Positions 22,474 to 32,828 of a stretch of 64,000 bases of DNA are shown here, one piece after another. Below the pieces are notes generated by a model that saw nothing but the letters and a program-made list of their open reading frames with translations, had not been told where the DNA came from and made no database searches. Origin of the DNA: Semisulcospira habei (taxonomy: Eukaryota; Mollusca; Gastropoda; Semisulcospiridae); contig BTPG01000002.1 of the NCBI GenBank assembly GCA_036245525.1, forward strand, positions 165,491,767 through 165,555,766, read 5' to 3'. Made by a program: the position numbers and the translations under genes. How positions within the stretch are numbered: the stretch's first letter is position 1; each line of letters starts with the position of its first letter.

Positions 22474-25268
22474 TCAGCGAGTACTTTCTTTGTAGAAGTG
22501 TAATTTTCCCTTATTACTTTTACAATCGGGCCGGTTTTTCGCTTCTTTTTCTGTCAACAGGAGTGAAACTGGCTGGACTTCAGGTCCGTCCGCAGCGCCT
22601 GTCTGAGCAGCCCTGTCAGCGGTTTCATTACCCAGTATGCCAACATGGGAGGGGACCCACTGGAGGGCAGTATCCACTCCCCTGCCAATGAGTTGATGTA
22701 TAGTAAGTTTTATTTCTATCACTATATCTGGACGGGCAGAATTATCTTCTAATTGGATACTTTGCAGTGCAGCCCTGGAGTCCGAGCAGACTAGGAACTG
22801 ATACATCTGCAACGGCAGTGCCAACACATAATTTAGGGCCATCAAAATGGCCGTCAGTTCCGCCGTGCATATGGACCAGTCCCTGCCCAAACAATCCAGA
22901 CCAAAAAGGTGACTGCCAAGCGTGTAATATGCAAAGAAGTACCCAACGGAGAAAGAAACACGCTTAGAAAAGACGGGTACAACACAATTTAATAATATTT
23001 CGGGTAAATACCCTTTGTCAAAATAGACAAACAAACAAACATAGAGATTAGCCGCTACTTATCTTCAATGGCAGAAGGAATGTTGCCACATTCCTTCTGC
23101 CATTGAAGATAAGTAGCGGCTAATCTCTATGTTTGTTTGTTTGTCTATTTTGACAAAGGGTATTTACCCGAAATATTATTAAATTGTGTTGTACCCGTCT
23201 TTTCTAAGCGTGTTTCTTTCTCCGTTGGGTACTTCCCTGCCCAAACAGTAGCTTAGTGTTTTCTCCAAAGATGGAATGAACACTCCGCACCCCACATTGC
23301 CAGCGTCGTCAACGGACCCGTCAGTATATGCGACGATGGCATGGGGGTAGCTAGCGTCAAGATACTCCAGGGCTGCTGATCTTTGCAAATAAGGATTACC
23401 TTTTTTTTTAGTAATGTTAGGAATCTCTATGTTAATAGAGGGAACAAGGAGGGTCCAAGGGGGCACTGGAGACAATGGAACAGAAAAGATTGTGTGGGGG
23501 CCTACTCCAGCCAATCTCTGGACTTCGCAGACTATGGAGGAGAGTGTGGGTTCGACTTTTCGCCTTTGTATTGATTTGAATGCTTTTTCGAGGCGATCCA
23601 TTTTAATTTCATTGTTGAATGTTTCTTGTGCATTGTTGTTAGTTCCGAAAATGCGGTTAATATAGTTGGTACAGCTTTTTATTCTAAACATATCAAGGGG
23701 TAAAATATCAGTTAAAGCATAAACTGCTTTGTTGGATGCATGGGATGGTACACCCATGATACATTTAAGCGAGCGCATTTCCGTGGATTCAAGAGATTTT
23801 AAGCTTTGTTTTGAAGCTGAGAAGAAGCACTCCGCACCATAATTGAGATTGGAACGTACCAATGCATGATGGAGATGCAAAATGAATAGAAGTTTGGTGT
23901 TTTTTCCCCATGGTTCGTTCCTAAGAATTCTGATTAAATTTATTGCTTTGTTTGCTTTAAAAATAAGGCTATTTATGTGCGGAGTCCAGTTTAACGTGGA
24001 CGTGAAGAGTACCCCTAAAAATTGTACCTGATTTGTAACAGTTTAAGGGTGCTTAACACCATAATTGGTTAGAGTAATTGGAACTTGAAACATAGCTTTA
24101 CGTGGACTGAAAATCAACTGAGTTTTATCAGTAGCTAGCTCAAACCCATTCATTTCTAGGTATTTTTGAATTATATCAATAGCTTTCTGGAATTTATCTG
24201 ATTTATCTTTTTTTACTTCCATGCCGTTAAGGTTTGTGGTTTTAACAGGTTTCCATATGGCTATGTCGTCGGCGTACTGAGACAATTTTAGAAAAGTGTT
24301 AGTATATCTATCAAGCTTAGATTGTAAATAAGCTGGTAAATCTGCCATCATAATATTGAATAATGTCGGGGCAAGGCAAGTGCCTTGAGGTACCCCGCAA
24401 TCAGTTTTATGTGTTGCCGAGAGGGCCGACCCATGTCTAAGGCAGAGTACGCTGCAAACAAATTTGAAGATAGTTATAGATATTACCATTCAGCCCGAGC
24501 ATTTTAACCTTCTGTAATAATTTTTGATGCCACACAACGTCAAATGCCCGCTTGACGTCAAAAAAGCAGGCCATCACTTTTTTGTTTCTCTTAAATGCCT
24601 GTTTAATAGAAGAAGAGAGAGTATACAGCTGATCAGCTGTAGATCTCTTCTTACGGAAGCCTGCTTGTACTGTGGGAATTACATTATTTTTTTTCCAGAA
24701 AATAGTCCAAGCGACATTTTACGAGCCGTTCATATACCTTACTTACGTGCGAAGTAAGGGTAATAGGGCGAAATGACGTAGGTGAATTTCTTGGTTTTTT
24801 AGGTTTAAGTATAGGGATTATTATCCCATGCTGCCAAGTCAGAGGTAGGCGGCCCTCCTCGTAACACTGGTTATATAATTTTAGCAGAAGAATTTTCCCC
24901 TCCAGGGGAAGTTTCTTTAACATAATATAGGTTATCTCGTCTTGTCCCGGTGAGGTTTTTGTAGACTTCACCTGGGACAGTACGGTATTCAGTTCAGTTA
25001 TAGTAAAGGGGAGATTAATCGCAGTTGGATCTTTCGCTGCTATCATGGAAGGGTTTTGAAATGTTATTTTAGCTTCCTCCGTGGTTCTAAAATTACTAGC
25101 CGACGGATGAAACTTATTAGTAGTACTGATGGCGGCAAAGGTTTCCGCCAGGAGTTCAGCCTTTTCTTGATCAGTGGTATATTTAATACCATTATTAATC
25201 AAGGGAACGGGAGAAGGGTTATACTTCTTTTTTAATTTTTTAACTATTTTCCACGCTTTGCACATGTC
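22474..25268 (-). pseudogene. LINE ORF2: RT and RNase H, frameshifted
   Basis: Pieces in order on the minus strand: the pre-RT linker and RT blocks TSPGQDEITYIML (about 24940) and SFRPITLTSHVSKVYERLVK (about 24760); FFDVKRAFDVVWHQKLL in another frame (about 24560); CGVPQGTCLAPTLFNIM (about 24390) and QYADDIAIW (about 24290), the catalytic Asp pair being present; a C-terminal RT region (23880 down); and an RNase H fold with AYTDGSVDDAGN (about 23330), TAELTAILMAL (about 22850), CSDSRAALQSI (about 22785) and WVPSHVGILGNETAD (about 22640). RT followed by RNase H is the architecture of I, Ingi and related clades. At least three frame changes and one insertion disable it. Confidence 0.8.
22894..23234. 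mobile_element. Fold-back insertion with 13-bp target-site duplication
   Basis: The RNase H frame of the surrounding LINE is interrupted between GCGVFIPSLEKTLSYCLGR and the following DWSICTAELT. The word CCCTGCCCAAACA occurs at 22881-22893 and again at 23235-23247, one copy on each side of the extra DNA. Within it, 22936-23235 is a palindrome of two ~148-bp arms (centre 23085/23086) with almost no mismatch. The arm sequence includes 'gacaaagggtatttacccgaaa', which looks like a LINE 3' UTR motif. I read it as an inverted retroposed copy or a fold-back transposon. Confidence 0.7.
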
Positions 25269-25286
25269 CGTAGGCGACTGTATTTC

Positions 25287-25296
25287 GTCTTGACGC
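25287..25296. other. Junction 10-mer GTCTTGACGC
   Basis: One of seven exact copies in the window (25287, 32487, 32819, 34407, 36033, 39436, 41027), each lying on a boundary between repeat units. Here it separates segment X copy 1 from the truncated I-like LINE. Confidence 0.8.
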
Positions 25297-28139
25297 GCGG
25301 CCGTTTCGCTGTTTTATACCCACCGCCCGCGTGGCCTCGTGTGAGTCACCACCGAGGGCTATTTTTGGTTTCTGTTCTTTCTGCGCGGCGCGCGGTCAGT
25401 TATGGTTCATTGCGTTGTTTCCGTGTAATTTTGTTTTTCTGATTCTCCTGTCCCTCATTTGTCAAGAGTTTATTACTAAGCCGTTATTTGGCGCGTTCGG
25501 AGGGTCTTGCCGTTCCGTTCAGGCATACGTCTCTCGTTTGTTGGTTTTTGGGATTGTGCGTTGTTTATCCGGTGTTTATGGGTCAATTTCATCCCATGCC
25601 TAGGTTCAGGTCGTACGATCCCGGTCTTTTGGCATGTGCCGTTGGCCCCGCGTTGTTTACACGTTTGTATCCGGCAGTGTGATCATCTGTTCTCAGTGTT
25701 GAATTTCGATCGGATGATCTGGTCTCCCCAGACTTATTTGGCTTTTTTCCGATTCTAGCCTGGGATTATTATTTTCCCTCGTGTTTCGGAGGTTTCTTTG
25801 GTCGGCTTGTTTGCCTTTGCGCTGTGGTTTTGCGCTATAATATTTTTCCGGAATTCAACCTTGTCTTACTGTCCGTTTGTTATCGTGTTGTTGTTGGGGC
25901 GATGTGTTTCATTGCGTTTTTTGTTGTTACAGAGGTCGTTTATTTTGCCTCTGTTTCCCTTTTACTTTGGGTGTCGGCATGATTCTAGCGCTTGGCCGCA
26001 TGCTTTTTTTTCCGCCCGTGGTTCGGTCCAGTGTGACACACCCGTGCCTTTTCGTCGTTGGTTTGCGTTAATTGATTTTTTCTTTCTTTCTGCGCGGCGC
26101 GCGGTCAGTTACGGTTCATTGCGTTGTTTCCGTATAAGTTTGTTTTTCTGATTCTCCTGTCCCTCATTTGTCAAGAGTTTGTTACTAAGCCGTTATTTGG
26201 CGCGTTCGTGGGGTCAGTTGCCGTTCCGTTCAGGCATACGTCTCTCGTTTGTTGGTTTTGGGATTGTGCGTTGTTTATCCGGTGTTTATGGGTCAATTTC
26301 ATCCCGTGCCTCGGTTCAGGTCCGTACGACCCCGGTCTTTTGGCATGTGCCGTTGGCCCCGCGTTGTTTACACGTTTGTTTTCGGCAGTGTGATCATCTG
26401 TTCTCAGTGTTGAGTTTTGATTAGATGATCTAGTCTCCCCAGACTCATTTGGCTTTTTTCCGATGTTGCGGATTCTGGCCTGGGATTATTGTTTTCCCTC
26501 GTGTTTCGGAGGTTTCTTTGGTCGGCTTGTTTGCCTTTGCGCTGTGGTTTTGCGCTATAATATTTTTCTGGCCAGATTTGGTTAGAAAGAAGAGATAAGA
26601 AATAAGGAAAAAAAAAGGAAAAAAAAAAATGGGGGGGGGGGGGGGAAGCCCACTACACATGCACATGCAATTGTTGGTTATTTGGTATCTGTGTTACCAG
26701 TCACAGAGTGTTTTTAGATTTAAGGGTTTGAGTCAGATTATTGAGTCACTTCCAAAGACTGTACCCGCCTTGTGATGTTGCGCAACGTTTGGTCATCGGG
26801 TGGTTGAGCCAGCTGTTAGCATGTTCACGTTGCAAGTTCAAAGCTGGGCTCGAGATAGCACACACGTGTACGTGCGCCTCATCATTTTCAGCACCCGTTA
26901 TGTTTGTTGGTTTTTTCCTTCTCGTACAGAAGTGATGTCCAGGCTTGTTTTGCCGTTTCTTCGGACGGCTTGTTTGCCGTTGTTTTAGCTCTGTGGACGG
27001 GCGCTGAGAGGGCCTGTGGGTGGCTGCGGTTATGTCAGCCCCGTTGTTTGATCGCTCGTCGGGCGGTGTGCATGAGTCACGCCATATGTTCGGGTCTATG
27101 CGCGATCAATTTCACTTCTGGCATACGCCCATGTTGTTGTACAGCTCTTTGTTTAGGCTGCCTTATTTTCTGCTTTTGGTTCGAGTTGCGTGTGAATACA
27201 CTATCCTCACTGTCTGGTATCAACCCAGCTCCCGTTTTGTAACCTGAGGATAATTCTTCCCCCGGTTTCACGAATCTTTTCCGTTGTTTCTCGGCCATAT
27301 TATTGGTGGGGAGGTGGCCATTGTTTTACAGTCCGTTCGTGTCTGTGTAGTTTTCTTCCTTGTCTTTCTCCCGGCGCGGCGGGTTCCGTTCCTTTTGGTT
27401 TCGATTCATTGCGTCATTTCATTAAGGTTGTCAGTTTTCTGTTCCTCATTAATGTTACGGGTATGTTTCTAGACCAGTTTTTGGCCAGTTATTCCGTCCA
27501 GGCTTCAATGGTTTGCCTGTCAGTTTTGGGTTTTGAAACTGTGCGTCGTTTATCTGGTGAACATGAGTTACTCTTATGTCACGCCCACGCGCAGTCCGCT
27601 TCTTGGCATGTGCCGTTATCGTAGGCCCCGCGTTGTTATGCGTTTTTGTTTCGGGCGGTGTACCCATCGGTACTTTTTTTTAACTTCCAGTTTAGAAGTG
27701 AGGTCAAGGCTTGTTTTCGCCTTGTGTTGGTTTATTGGTTGTTTGTTTTTTCTTTGTTGGTGAGAAAGTTATTGTTGTGTGACTAGACCTGCGCCACTCG
27801 TGAAAGTGTGACCAAGCCAGGCAGTCCGCTCGTTGTGTAGTAGTTGGTGGATCAGCACGAGGGCCAATCTAACGCGGGAGAGCACGGCGAGGGTAGTCCC
27901 CAACGATCAAGTGTGTATGAAATGGTGCTCGACATCGCACACCACTGAACCACGCGTTCAGTATCCTGTTTATTCTGGCTTGGCCGTATACACAATGTTT
28001 CATGACACAGGTCTAGATTTTGTTTTAATCACTCTTTCCATTGCGTATTTCGAGCACATTTTTGCTTGCAATAAGCTAGGTACTGCTCTCGTCAGCGGAC
28101 CCACCTAACCACAATGGTGATCAACACCGAACTTTTCTT
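25297..28139 (-). repeat. Segment X, copy 1, made of ~710-bp monomers
   Basis: It is homologous to 41037-43084: both begin GCGGCCGTTTCGCTGTTTTA next to the junction 10-mer and both end at 'caccgaacttttct'. Copy 1 is longer because of about 800 bp (27100-27905) missing from copy 2. Inside, the word CTGCGCGGCGCGCGGTCAGT recurs 709 bp apart (25381, 26090), so the segment is a tandem of monomers; a diverged third monomer covers about 27300-27900. No RT or other known domain is present. On the minus strand it ends in a TATAAAA box beside the junction. It may be a retroelement 5' UTR/promoter array or a repeated host locus. Confidence 0.6.
25311..25318 (-). promoter_or_regulatory. TATA-box-like site in segment X
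   Basis: On the minus strand GGGTATAAAACAGCG lies about 22 bp upstream of GCGTCAAGAC, a normal distance to a transcription start. In copy 2 (41051-41058) the same place reads TCTAAAAC. Function is inferred from position only. Confidence 0.35.
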
Positions 28140-28311
28140 TTTGTTGTGACTGATCTGTGGATTTCTATTCGTTGGTGTCACTTTTTGTTTTTCAGTTCAT
28201 TGCGTTGGAAAGGGGGGGGGGGATGGGGGGGGGGTTGTGCGAGTCGCACTGTTTCTCGTTGTTTTTGTTTTGCGGCATGTTTGGCTGTGTTAGGTTATCA
28301 CTGCCTGTGTT

Positions 28312-28782
28312 TTACTTTGGTTGGGTTTGTTCGTTTTTTTCGTTATAGTACTTTGGTGTTCCGTTCAAGTATTCCCATCTTCCGTTGGTTAGGTCAAATG
28401 AGTACAGGCTCTTGTTGTATTTGCCTTTCGTAAATAGTTCGATGAGGTTAATGAAGTGGTTTCGGGCTGCGTTATCTCTAAACAGGCCCCTTAAGGCCGC
28501 CCATTCGAGGAAGATGGTTGGATTTAACCCGTTGGTAAAAATGAATGCTGCCAGGAGGATTCTTCCCCAGTGTTTGACATTTTTGGTCCACATATACTTT
28601 CGTATGTTTCTAGGCCATCTGTTTGCTGGACCAAGGAGGTCCTGTAGTTCCATCCAGGCTTCAAACGTTTGCCTGTTTCTCGTTGGTGTGTTAGTCTGTT
28701 GTGTATTCATTTGGCAGATGAACCAAGGGTTTAAAGGGTGGGGCCAGTACTGCGCACACTGCACTCCACCAAAAAGCTCCAC
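28312..28782 (-). CDS. Hypothetical 156-residue protein at the end of segment X
   Basis: The frame starts MELFGGVQCAQYW and ends at 28312. It is rich in aromatic residues and Asn (FEAWMELQDLLG, KYMWTKNVKHWGRILLAAF, FLEWAALRGLFRDNAARNHF, SLYSFDLTNGRWEYLNG), which looks like real globular coding sequence rather than chance. I do not recognise the family. The plus-strand words around 'tccaggcttcaa..gtttgcctg' recur, diverged, in the non-coding monomers at about 27500 and 25520, so this frame may be the coding-competent member of the monomer array. No transmembrane segment or zinc motif is seen. Confidence 0.4.
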   Translation of the reverse strand: MELFGGVQCAQYWPHPLNPWFICQMNTQQTNTPTRNRQTFEAWMELQDLLGPANRWPRNIRKYMWTKNVKHWGRILLAAFIFTNGLNPTIFLEWAALRGLFRDNAARNHFINLIELFTKGKYNKSLYSFDLTNGRWEYLNGTPKYYNEKNEQTQPK

Positions 28783-28789
28783 CGCGCAG

Positions 28790-31700
28790 GCTTTAGGAAA
28801 CGTCCACGGACCATGACACTGACCATTCCAAGTCCTGTAGCGACGGGCGAGGGGCGAAACGGCAGGTGAAAGATGTCACTGGAAGCCGCAGTCTCAAACC
28901 TGCATGCAGGCGGTTCAGGATATTGGTCGCCTGATGTTGACCTGGGGATGACAACATCACTCGGCACACCCTGAACGACCAAGCAGCCTTCTCTAGGGAC
29001 AGCACTGCTTGCTCCACACGGAGAGGGGCCTAGAAAAGGTGGCCTAACCAAAGCTCGTCCCCTCGCAACCCCAGTTGGCTAGCCGCGGTCAACGGGCATC
29101 TTCTCCTGCGGTCAAAAAACAAGAAAGAATAACGGATCCACTCTCATGACGACCACGACCGGACTCAACGTAGCATGCTGGAACGTCCGAACCATGCTCG
29201 ACAAAGCAGACAGCGGACGCCCTGAACGTCGCTCCGCCCTCATTGCCCATGAATTGCGGAGGTTAAACATCGACATCGCCGCGCTCAGCGAAGTACGCCT
29301 TCCGGACGAAGGCAGCCTCCGAGAACTTGGTGCTGGGTACACCCTCTACTGGTCAGGCAGGCCTGCATCAGAAAGACGGCTCTCAGGCGTGGGTTTCATG
29401 GTCAAGACATCCATTGCGACTAGGCTGGAAAACCTACCAACGGGCCACTCAGACCGCATCATGTCCATGCGCCTCCCACTGAGACACCAGCAACACGTCA
29501 CCCTTCTCAGTGTGTACTCCCCAACCCTCCTGGCAGAGCCTGCTGAAAAGGACAAGTTTTACACTGACCTGCGCAGCCTCCTACAGAGTACCCCTGCAGA
29601 CGACAAAGTCATAATCCTTGGCGACTTCAACGCCAGAGTGGGCCAAGACTCTGAAGCCTGGAAAGGAGTCCTCGGCAAGCATGGCGTGGGGAACTGCAAT
29701 GACAATGGCCGCCTACTGTTGGAGTTCTGTGCGGAGCAGCAACTGGTCATCACCAACACTACTTTTCAGCAAAAGGACAGTCGAAAGACCACCTGGATGC
29801 ATCCTCGCTTCAAACACTGGCACCTTATCGACTATGTCCTAGTGCGTCAGAGGGACCGCAGTGACGTCCTCCTCACCAGAGTGATGCCCAGCGCAGAGTG
29901 CCACACTGACCACCGCCTTGTCCGCTGCAAACTCAGGCTCCACTTCAAGCCAAAACCCAAGAAATGGGGGCCCCCCAAGAAAAAGCTTGATGTTGCCAGC
30001 CTTCAGCGTGACGATGTGAAAGCTGCCTTTCAGACAGATTTACAGCGCAGGCTCAAAGACACAGCGGACCCAGTAGACTCCTCCCCTGAAACACTTTGGG
30101 AACAACTGAAAACTGCTATTGCAAAATCCTCTGCAGAAGTCTTGGGTTTCGCCAGAAAGAAGAACAAAGACTGGTTTGACGAAAACGATGTAGAGATCCA
30201 GGAACACCTAGCAAAAAAAAAGAGCCGCCCATCAGGCCCACCTAGCCCAGCCTTCCTGCCCTGTGAAGAAGTCTGCCTTCCGCCTCGTCTGCAGCAGTCT
30301 CCAGCGCAAGCTCAGAGATCTCCAGAATGAGTGGTGGACCAGACTTGCACAGAGGACCCAGCTTTGCGCTGACAATGGTGACTACAGGGGCTTCTACGAT
30401 GCACTGAAAGCAGTGTATGGCCCCAGGCACCTGGTACAAAGTCCCCTGCGAAGCGCGAATGGCCAGGCACTCCTCACAGATAATACCTCCATCTTGAACC
30501 GCTGGTCGGAATACTTTCAGAGCCTCTTCAGCGCTGAGCGCACTGTTCAAGAAGCAGTCGTCCTACAAATCCCACACCTCCCAGTAAAGGTTGAATTGGA
30601 CGAACCGCCCACCGCTGAAGAGACCCTCACAGCCATCCACCAGCTCAAGAGTGGCAAAGCAGCAGGCATTGATGGAATACCGCCAGAGATCTGGAAACAT
30701 GGAGGCACAGCTCTGCACAACAAGCTCCATGACCTCTTTCTCTGCTGCTGGGAGGAAGGAACACTACCAAAAGATCTCCGTGATGCAGTCGTTATCACCA
30801 TGTACAAGAACAAAGGCGAGAAGTCTGACTGTTCTAACTATCGGGGAATTACCCTGCTGTCCATTGCTGGGAAAATCCTTGCAAGGCTGCTCCTGAATCG
30901 GCTGGTATCTGCCATCGCTGAAGACCAACTCCCAGAGGGCCAGTGTGGCTTCAGAGCAAACAGGAGCACCACCGATATGGTCTTTGTGCTGAGACAGCTA
31001 CAGGAGAAGTGCCGCGAGCAGAACAAAGGGCTGTACGTAACATTTGTCGACCTAACAAAAGCGTTCGACACTGTGAGCAGGCAAGGCATGTGGCAGATCC
31101 TGGAGCGACTTGGCTGTCCCCCAAAGTTCCTCAACATGATTGTCCAGCTACACGAGGACCAGCAAGGCCAGGTCAGACTCAACAATGACCTCTCAGAACC
31201 ATTCCCTATTCTCAATGGCGCAAAGCAGGGCTGCGTGCTGGCACCGACCCTCTTCATCATCTTTTTTAGCATGATGTTGAAGCAGGCCACAGTGGACCTC
31301 GATGATGACGATGCAGTGTACATCAGGTATCGTCTCGATGGCAGCCTGTTCAACCTCAGACGACTGCAGGCCCACACGAAAACCCTAGACCAACTGATTC
31401 GTGAGCTGCTTTTTGCTGATTGATGATGCTGCCCTCGTTGCACACACAGAGAGAGCCCTGCAGCGCATCACATCCTGCTTCGCAGATGCTGCCCAACTCT
31501 TTGGACTCGAGGTCAGTCTGAAAAAGACAGAGGTCCTCCATCAGCCGGCACCCAAGACAGTGTATCGCCCTCCTCACATCACCATTGGCGAGTCTGAACT
31601 AAAGTCAGTACACCAGTTTACCTACCTTGGCTGCATTATCACGTCGGACGCCAAGCTGGACAAGGAGCTTGACAGCAGGCTGGCAAAAGCGAACAGCGCT

Positions 31701-32412
31701 TTCGGGCGACTTTTCAAGCGGGTGTGGCACAATCAACAGCTGAAAACAGGCACCAAGATCAGCGTGTACAGAGCTGTGGTCCTCACCACCCTGCTGTATG
31801 GTTCCGAGTCCTGGGCCCTCTACCGCAGCCAACTACGACTCCTCGAACGCTTCCACCAGCGCTGCCTGCGCACCATCCTGGGCATTCACTGGAGTGACTA
31901 TGTCACCAACGTCGAGGTCCTTGAACAGGCTGAAACTGTGAGCATCGAGGCTTTGCTGCTGCGGACACAGCTCCGCTGGGCGGGGCATGTCTCCAGGATG
32001 GAGGATCATCGCCTACCAAAGATCACCCTGTTCGGCGAGCTTGCTACTGGACACCGTGACAGAGGGGCACCAAAGAAGAGATACAAAGACTGTCTCAAGA
32101 AGTCACTTAGTGCCTGCCAAATCGACCACCACCAGTGGTCTTCGCTTGCTGCGGACCGTGACACCTGGCGCTCCACCATTTACAAGGCAGCTGTCTCCTT
32201 TGAGGACTCTCACAGAGCTAGCCTTAAGGACAAGCGGCTCAGGAGAAAAAACAGAGATGCCGCAGCTCAGAACCCTGGCCATACCTTCCCCTGCAGCCAC
32301 TGCGGTCGAACCTGCCTGTCTCGGATTGGCCTCCGCAGCCACGAACAAGCCTGCAGACGTCGTGGGCAACTCCTATAAAATCTTCGTTCGCGAAGTCAAG
32401 CCAAGAGAGATT
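28790..32412 (+). mobile_element. RTE-like LINE, nearly complete, plus strand
   Basis: A LINE in the opposite orientation to its neighbours: a 5' region of about 350 bp, endonuclease, RT, and a C-terminal domain ending in a zinc finger, then a very short 3' end ('atcttcgttcgcgaagtcaa'). The short 3' UTR and domain order suggest the RTE group or relatives; the clade is uncertain. It lies between segment X copy 1 and the flank of the SINE/ORF1 array. Exact ends and target duplication were not resolved. Confidence 0.75.
29146..32378 (+). pseudogene. LINE ORF2: endonuclease, RT, C2HC-type finger (two frameshifts)
   Basis: ATG at 29146. Endonuclease: LNVACWNVRTM, LSEVR, ILGDFNARVG (about 29620) and CHTDHRLVRC (about 29905). 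A run of nine A at 30213-30221 shifts the frame into the linker and RT: SGKAAGIDGIPPEIW, NYRGITLLSIAGKILARLL, FVDLTKAFDTVSR (about 31050) and AKQGCVLAPTLF (about 31225). The catalytic FADD motif is split by a tandem TGAT duplication at 31417-31424; the frame then continues through VKLDKELDSRL-like C-terminal blocks (RAVVLTTLLYGSESW, LRWAGHVSRMEDHRLPK) to a CSHCGRTCLSRIGLRSHEQAC finger and the stop at 32378. Two small indels are the only defects seen, so the copy is young. Confidence 0.85.
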
Positions 32413-32486
32413 CATTTCGTATTGTTTCTCAGGGTGGTTCAGAAGTTGTAGGCCACCTCTCAGCGCTATAGTTGTGCACTGGACTG
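32413..32486. other. Flank between the RTE-like LINE and the SINE
   Basis: Seventy-odd bases with no gene. On the minus strand they directly follow GCGTCAAGAC after the SINE and may be the original downstream sequence of the target site. Confidence 0.35.
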
Positions 32487-32496
32487 GTCTTGACGC

Positions 32497-32818
32497 GGTT
32501 GGCTGGTTGGTTAGTTCGGGTTTAACGTCCACAGCACCGAGGTGATCATGGACGGCCCTGACGGGCGGGTTATGGGGGATAGGGAAATCTATTGCCTATG
32601 GAGTACGACCTGAACACTGATCAACTCAGGCGCACTCCAACTGTGCCACTTTGATTTACCAGGACCTTTCAACGGAAGATGCTACTGAACAAATCCGTTT
32701 TTTCCCCTGGATTGTGAGTCCAGCTACCGGGGCCGGGACGGGATTCGAACCCACGACCCGGCGATTCCCTTCGCTCTCTTGCTCCGACGTTTAACCGCCT
32801 GAGCTATTTCGGACTCCT
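32497..32818 (-). mobile_element. tRNA-derived SINE flanked by the junction 10-mer
   Basis: On the minus strand the head begins GGAGTCCGAAATAGCTCAGG (A box TAGCTCAGGCGG) with a B box GGTTCGAATCCC about 60 bp on. A body of about 200 bp follows and the end is rich in AACC units. Acceptor-stem pairing is absent, so it is not a tRNA gene. GTCTTGACGC stands on both sides (32487-32496 and 32819-32828), as a target duplication would. Fragments of the same SINE are at 43770-43864 and 52028-52108. Confidence 0.75.
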
Positions 32819-32828
32819 GTCTTGACGC

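Larger units (their letters stand above)
22440..25286 (-). mobile_element. I-like LINE with RNase H, 5'-truncated
   Basis: A minus-strand LINE that begins directly after the 10-mer GTCTTGACGC (25287-25296, plus strand), inside the linker before the RT, and ends near an AATAAAG signal at about 22440. It belongs to a different family from the unit at 36043-39435, judged by its RT wording and its 3' end. It contains the fold-back insertion 22894-23234. Confidence 0.75.

Noticed and set aside
25331..27763. Phe/Val-rich plus-strand frames in segment X
   Set aside because: The two X copies differ by frame-breaking indels in these frames, so they are not maintained as coding.
32740..32818. A tRNA gene on the minus strand
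   Set aside because: The same reasoning applies: a tRNA-derived head of a SINE without a pairing acceptor stem.
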